Source: Rostratula benghalensis (taxonomy: Eukaryota; Chordata; Aves; Charadriiformes; Rostratulidae). From it: DNA of 64,000 nt. The DNA lies in assembly GCA_013399305.1 (NCBI GenBank), contig VXAI01000161.1, positions 467,578 through 531,577 of the forward strand. The letters are read 5' to 3'. Under the pieces are notes generated by a model. The model was not told where the DNA came from. It saw nothing but the letters and a program-made list of their open reading frames with translations, and did not search any database. The position numbers and the translations under genes are program-made. This document shows, in pieces, positions 61,331-64,000 of this stretch. The first letter of the stretch is position 1, and the number at the start of each line of letters is the position of its first letter.

Positions 61331-63070
61331 TCTGGTAAACACCTATGCAAAATGTGTGCTTCACTGATAAGCTTTGAATATTTCTAGGAAGCAGCAGGTG
61401 AGATAGCAAGTGATGTGGCAGAGGCAGACTTCAAACAAAACAGCAAGGTGTCTTGCTTCTAAGCAAAAAAAAAAAAAAAAAAGTCAAAAGTATGTATTTA
61501 GGAGAAAGGAGCCAGCTTACAGCTACAATTCAACCTAGCTGTGTGTTCTAGGTCAAGCTGCATGAAACCTTTGAGAGGACTTTCTCTCTGTGAGATCAGG
61601 GGTGACATTGCATTTTATGGCTACTCAGGCAAATATTTACAAACATGAAACATCAGATTCTGGAAAGCTCACAGAGAAAAATCCAAAAGGACTTAACATC
61701 AGAGCCCACCTCCAGCATGGAGTAGGAACACAGCTTATGTGGTTGGCAGAGATCTGGGAAAGAAAAAGAGAAAAAGTTTAAGCATGCAGCATGTGTTGAC
61801 TGCTGCAGCAAGCAGTTTCTGCTGATCGAGAGATGAGCATTGGTAGGACATTGAAATGAAGGAATTATGCTTATACAAAGAGAGTCCTTCCTTCTCCATG
61901 TTCCCCACAAAGAAAGGGACACTCCAGAGGAATATCTGGTGCTTTTTGTATTGCTTAGCTGTTGTGATTTTTCTTGACTGATTGCAGCAGAAATCACAGT
62001 GCTTGTGAAGCAACTGAAAAATCAGAGAGTAATATAATCTCTAATTAATGGCCTTGTTTAATAAACTCTCCTACTCCATACAGCTGGGAAAGTCATATGA
62101 GGCTGCCTAGATGGAATGCTATTGGTATAGATCATGGAGGACTAGAGGGATTAGAGGATGGTATTGCTCACCTCAAAGATAAACAGACCTGAAAGGTACA
62201 TGCTTTCCTGTAACATATTTTCAGATCACATGATGCTTTACAAACTCCACAGAGCAATAGTGACCATCTCCAATGTCACAATGAAGCTTCTGGTCATTTG
62301 CTCACCCAAGAGAGCAGGCACCAGTTCTTCACACAGGCCTTCAAACACAAGCCTACTAATCCTTAATACCCTGAGCTTTCATGTGGTCAGTAGATGCCTA
62401 GCAATGTTCTTCAATTAGGAATTTCAGTGTTTAGGAAGATGAGTTCAAACCATGTTTCAGTGTTTATGGTCATTTACAAAATAAATATGAGATCTAAACA
62501 ATGATAAAATTATCCAATTTCTTTATATATGTGCAACCACTATCATCAGTGGCTGTCCATGACCATTCTCTCTGTCCATGAGAGTGACTTGAGGTCATAG
62601 GATTGTTTTAATGAAAACTCTTTTTACAGAACTTAGATGAAGGCAGAGGTTCTACCTTTTGCTTCCTCAATTAAAGTAATTATTACAAAGCTGAGCATGT
62701 ACATTGAACCCTCTTTTTAATATAATTCCTTGAAATTGAATGTTGCAAAATAAATTATTAAACATAAATTCTGGCTTTCTAACTACTAACTTTATATTAA
62801 TGAAAAGGAAAAAGAAAACGTATATTATACTCTTCATATCGCATACTTCCTCATTTTCATACGTACAGTTCTTCTGCAAACTTTTTCAAAATCAGTCTGA
62901 AACACAAACATTTATGCCAAGTAAGCCAAGGTCTGAGCCTACAGGAATGATAAGATCCCACCAGCAGGTGGTCATCTCCTGCTGTCAAATCACATCTCCG
63001 TAGACGAGAAAGCTGAAATAGTCCTAACTCTGGACCAGCTAACACCTGCGAGAAACGGGATAGGTAACTG
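61331..63070. other. AT-rich unique DNA
   Basis: An A18 tract lies at 61465-61482. A 114-codon minus-strand frame at 61653-61997 is unrecognised and within chance expectation. If the frame at 63071-63622 is a terminal exon, part of this region would be its 3' untranslated sequence. Confidence 0.4.
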
Positions 63071-63622
63071 CTACCACATTGGGTGAACCTCTCTGCTTCC
63101 CCTACTGTCTAAAATGAAAAAAGCTTCAATGGATTCCATTTCTACAGAGGATTTTGCAGATCTTCTTGCTTTACCAGATAAGGTGAACATCTCTGTGGTT
63201 TCATCATTGTCAGAATTACCAGCAGTGCCTGCTGAATGCAAAGAGATGTTTTCTTTGTATGAAGAGCAAAAAGGAGAAAGTGAATAGTGCCAGCTCTGGG
63301 AACTTATCCAGAGGCTTTCTATGTAGTCACAATTTAAATCTGAAATAGAACAACTGGAGTGAGATGGCTGTGTTGGACAAGTCCATTGTTTATTGCTGTT
63401 GAATGGTGGTTTAGGCATAAATTGTTGTTTCCGAAATCTTTCCAAAGACTGGACTTTAGGAATATGAACAAGAGTCAATCCCATATAAGTTGAAGCAAGA
63501 ACAAAAGATAACCCTTGAGGTAACCACCAAGACACTATAGAAATACAGTGCCAGCAGAGATGGCAAAATAGGCATAAAACCTGTATATCCAATCTCTTCC
63601 CGCTTTTGCCAGGTCTTGCCTT
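63071..63622 (-). CDS. Unassigned open frame, possible terminal exon
   Basis: The minus strand is open for about 184 codons from just after a stop at 63623-63625 to a TAG at 63071-63073. The longest start-based reading begins at a TTG at 63592, and the first ATG lies well inside. The downstream two thirds are hydrophilic and rich in Ser, with motifs such as SLERFRKQQFMPKPPF and SGKARRSAKSSVEMES. The first 40 residues are hydrophobic and may be intron. An acceptor-like TTTCTATAG at 63535-63543 would give a terminal exon of 63071-63534. I recognise no family or domain. Assuming about 38% GC, I roughly estimate a frame this long by chance in about one window in ten, so coding is possible, not shown. 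Confidence 0.25.
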   Translation of the reverse strand, partial: KARPGKSGKRLDIQVLCLFCHLCWHCISIVSWWLPQGLSFVLASTYMGLTLVHIPKVQSLERFRKQQFMPKPPFNSNKQWTCPTQPSHSSCSISDLNCDYIESLWISSQSWHYSLSPFCSSYKENISLHSAGTAGNSDNDETTEMFTLSGKARRSAKSSVEMESIEAFFILDSRGSREVHPMW

Positions 63623-64000
63623 TCACTAAATCATTCTGAGTAGTGTTGTTCTTCTTTTCATGGTTAAAACTGTACCTCACTCCGTTCAGGCATCCTAATT
63701 TCAAATTCAAACCATTATTTTATTTGAGGATGCAAGATAGTAAGGAGAATCCTGCATATTCTCAAGCAATGGCACTTAATACATCACTGGAACTGAGACA
63801 CATCTAAGACTGAGTTAGCTGGAACTGAAGGATATGGTCCTGCAATAAGGTGCTTTTTTGTTATCTAAGTATTCACACCAGGACAGAAAATCAGGCATAT
63901 TGTACAGATACAACTTGTTGGTTTTGGTTTGGGTTGGGGTTTTTATTGTTTGTTTGGTTGGTTTGGTTTGTTTTGCTTTTTTTCTGTAGATACTACCCAT
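63623..64000. other. Unique DNA ending in a G/T-rich simple tract
   Basis: From about 63912 to 63983 the plus strand is nearly all G and T (GGTTT units). No further exon for the frame at 63071-63622 could be identified before the window ends. Confidence 0.45.

Overview
This window looks like noncoding DNA from a bird (an avian, probably non-galliform, macrochromosome). The main evidence is at least 18 fragments of CR1 non-LTR retrotransposons. Most are short, 5'-truncated copies that keep the conserved 3' end and the ATTCTATGATTCTATGA-type tail. There are also several LTR fragments of kinds I recognise from bird endogenous retroviruses (ERVs). I see no Alu/L1-type mammalian repeats and no bacterial signals such as operons, ribosome-binding sites, insertion sequences or CRISPR. 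The background is AT-rich, and the CR1 copies stand out as small GC-richer islands. No multi-exon gene or RNA gene could be identified with confidence; the window is best read as a gene desert or part of a very long intron.

Layout. 1-16 kb: mostly unique AT-rich DNA, with CR1 fragments near 1.1 and 4.4 kb, a 3' LTR fragment near 9.2-9.6 kb and a probable 700-bp solo LTR on the minus strand at 12.6-13.3 kb. 16.5-17.2 kb: a decayed LTR. 20.7-25.2 kb: three CR1 copies. 25-31 kb: unique DNA plus an old LTR at 28.7 kb. 31.7-32.7 kb: a CR1 followed by a second copy of the 9-kb LTR type. 35-50 kb: a dense run of CR1 pieces, including the longest 3' copy (about 0.7 kb at 37.7 kb). 53-56 kb: a rearranged CR1, a duplicated 66-bp segment and a 240-bp TTTC microsatellite. 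58.5-59.2 kb: an LTR carrying two CR1 pieces. 60.7-61.3 kb: an internal CR1 reverse-transcriptase fragment.

The only open frame that stands out statistically and is not a repeat is about 184 codons on the minus strand at 63,071-63,622, at the right edge. It might be the last exon of a gene lying to the right, but I do not recognise the product. Several exon-like segments with good splice sites, including a 15-nt microexon-like segment at 56,631 and a 54-nt segment at 5,015, are listed as hypotheses only.

I did not find a new multi-gene biological system. The most useful leads are the promoter-bearing solo LTR with a consensus splice donor, the nested LTR/CR1 locus, the unexplained 66-bp direct duplication beside the microsatellite, and an unclassified dispersed repeat shared by 5.7 and 38.7 kb.
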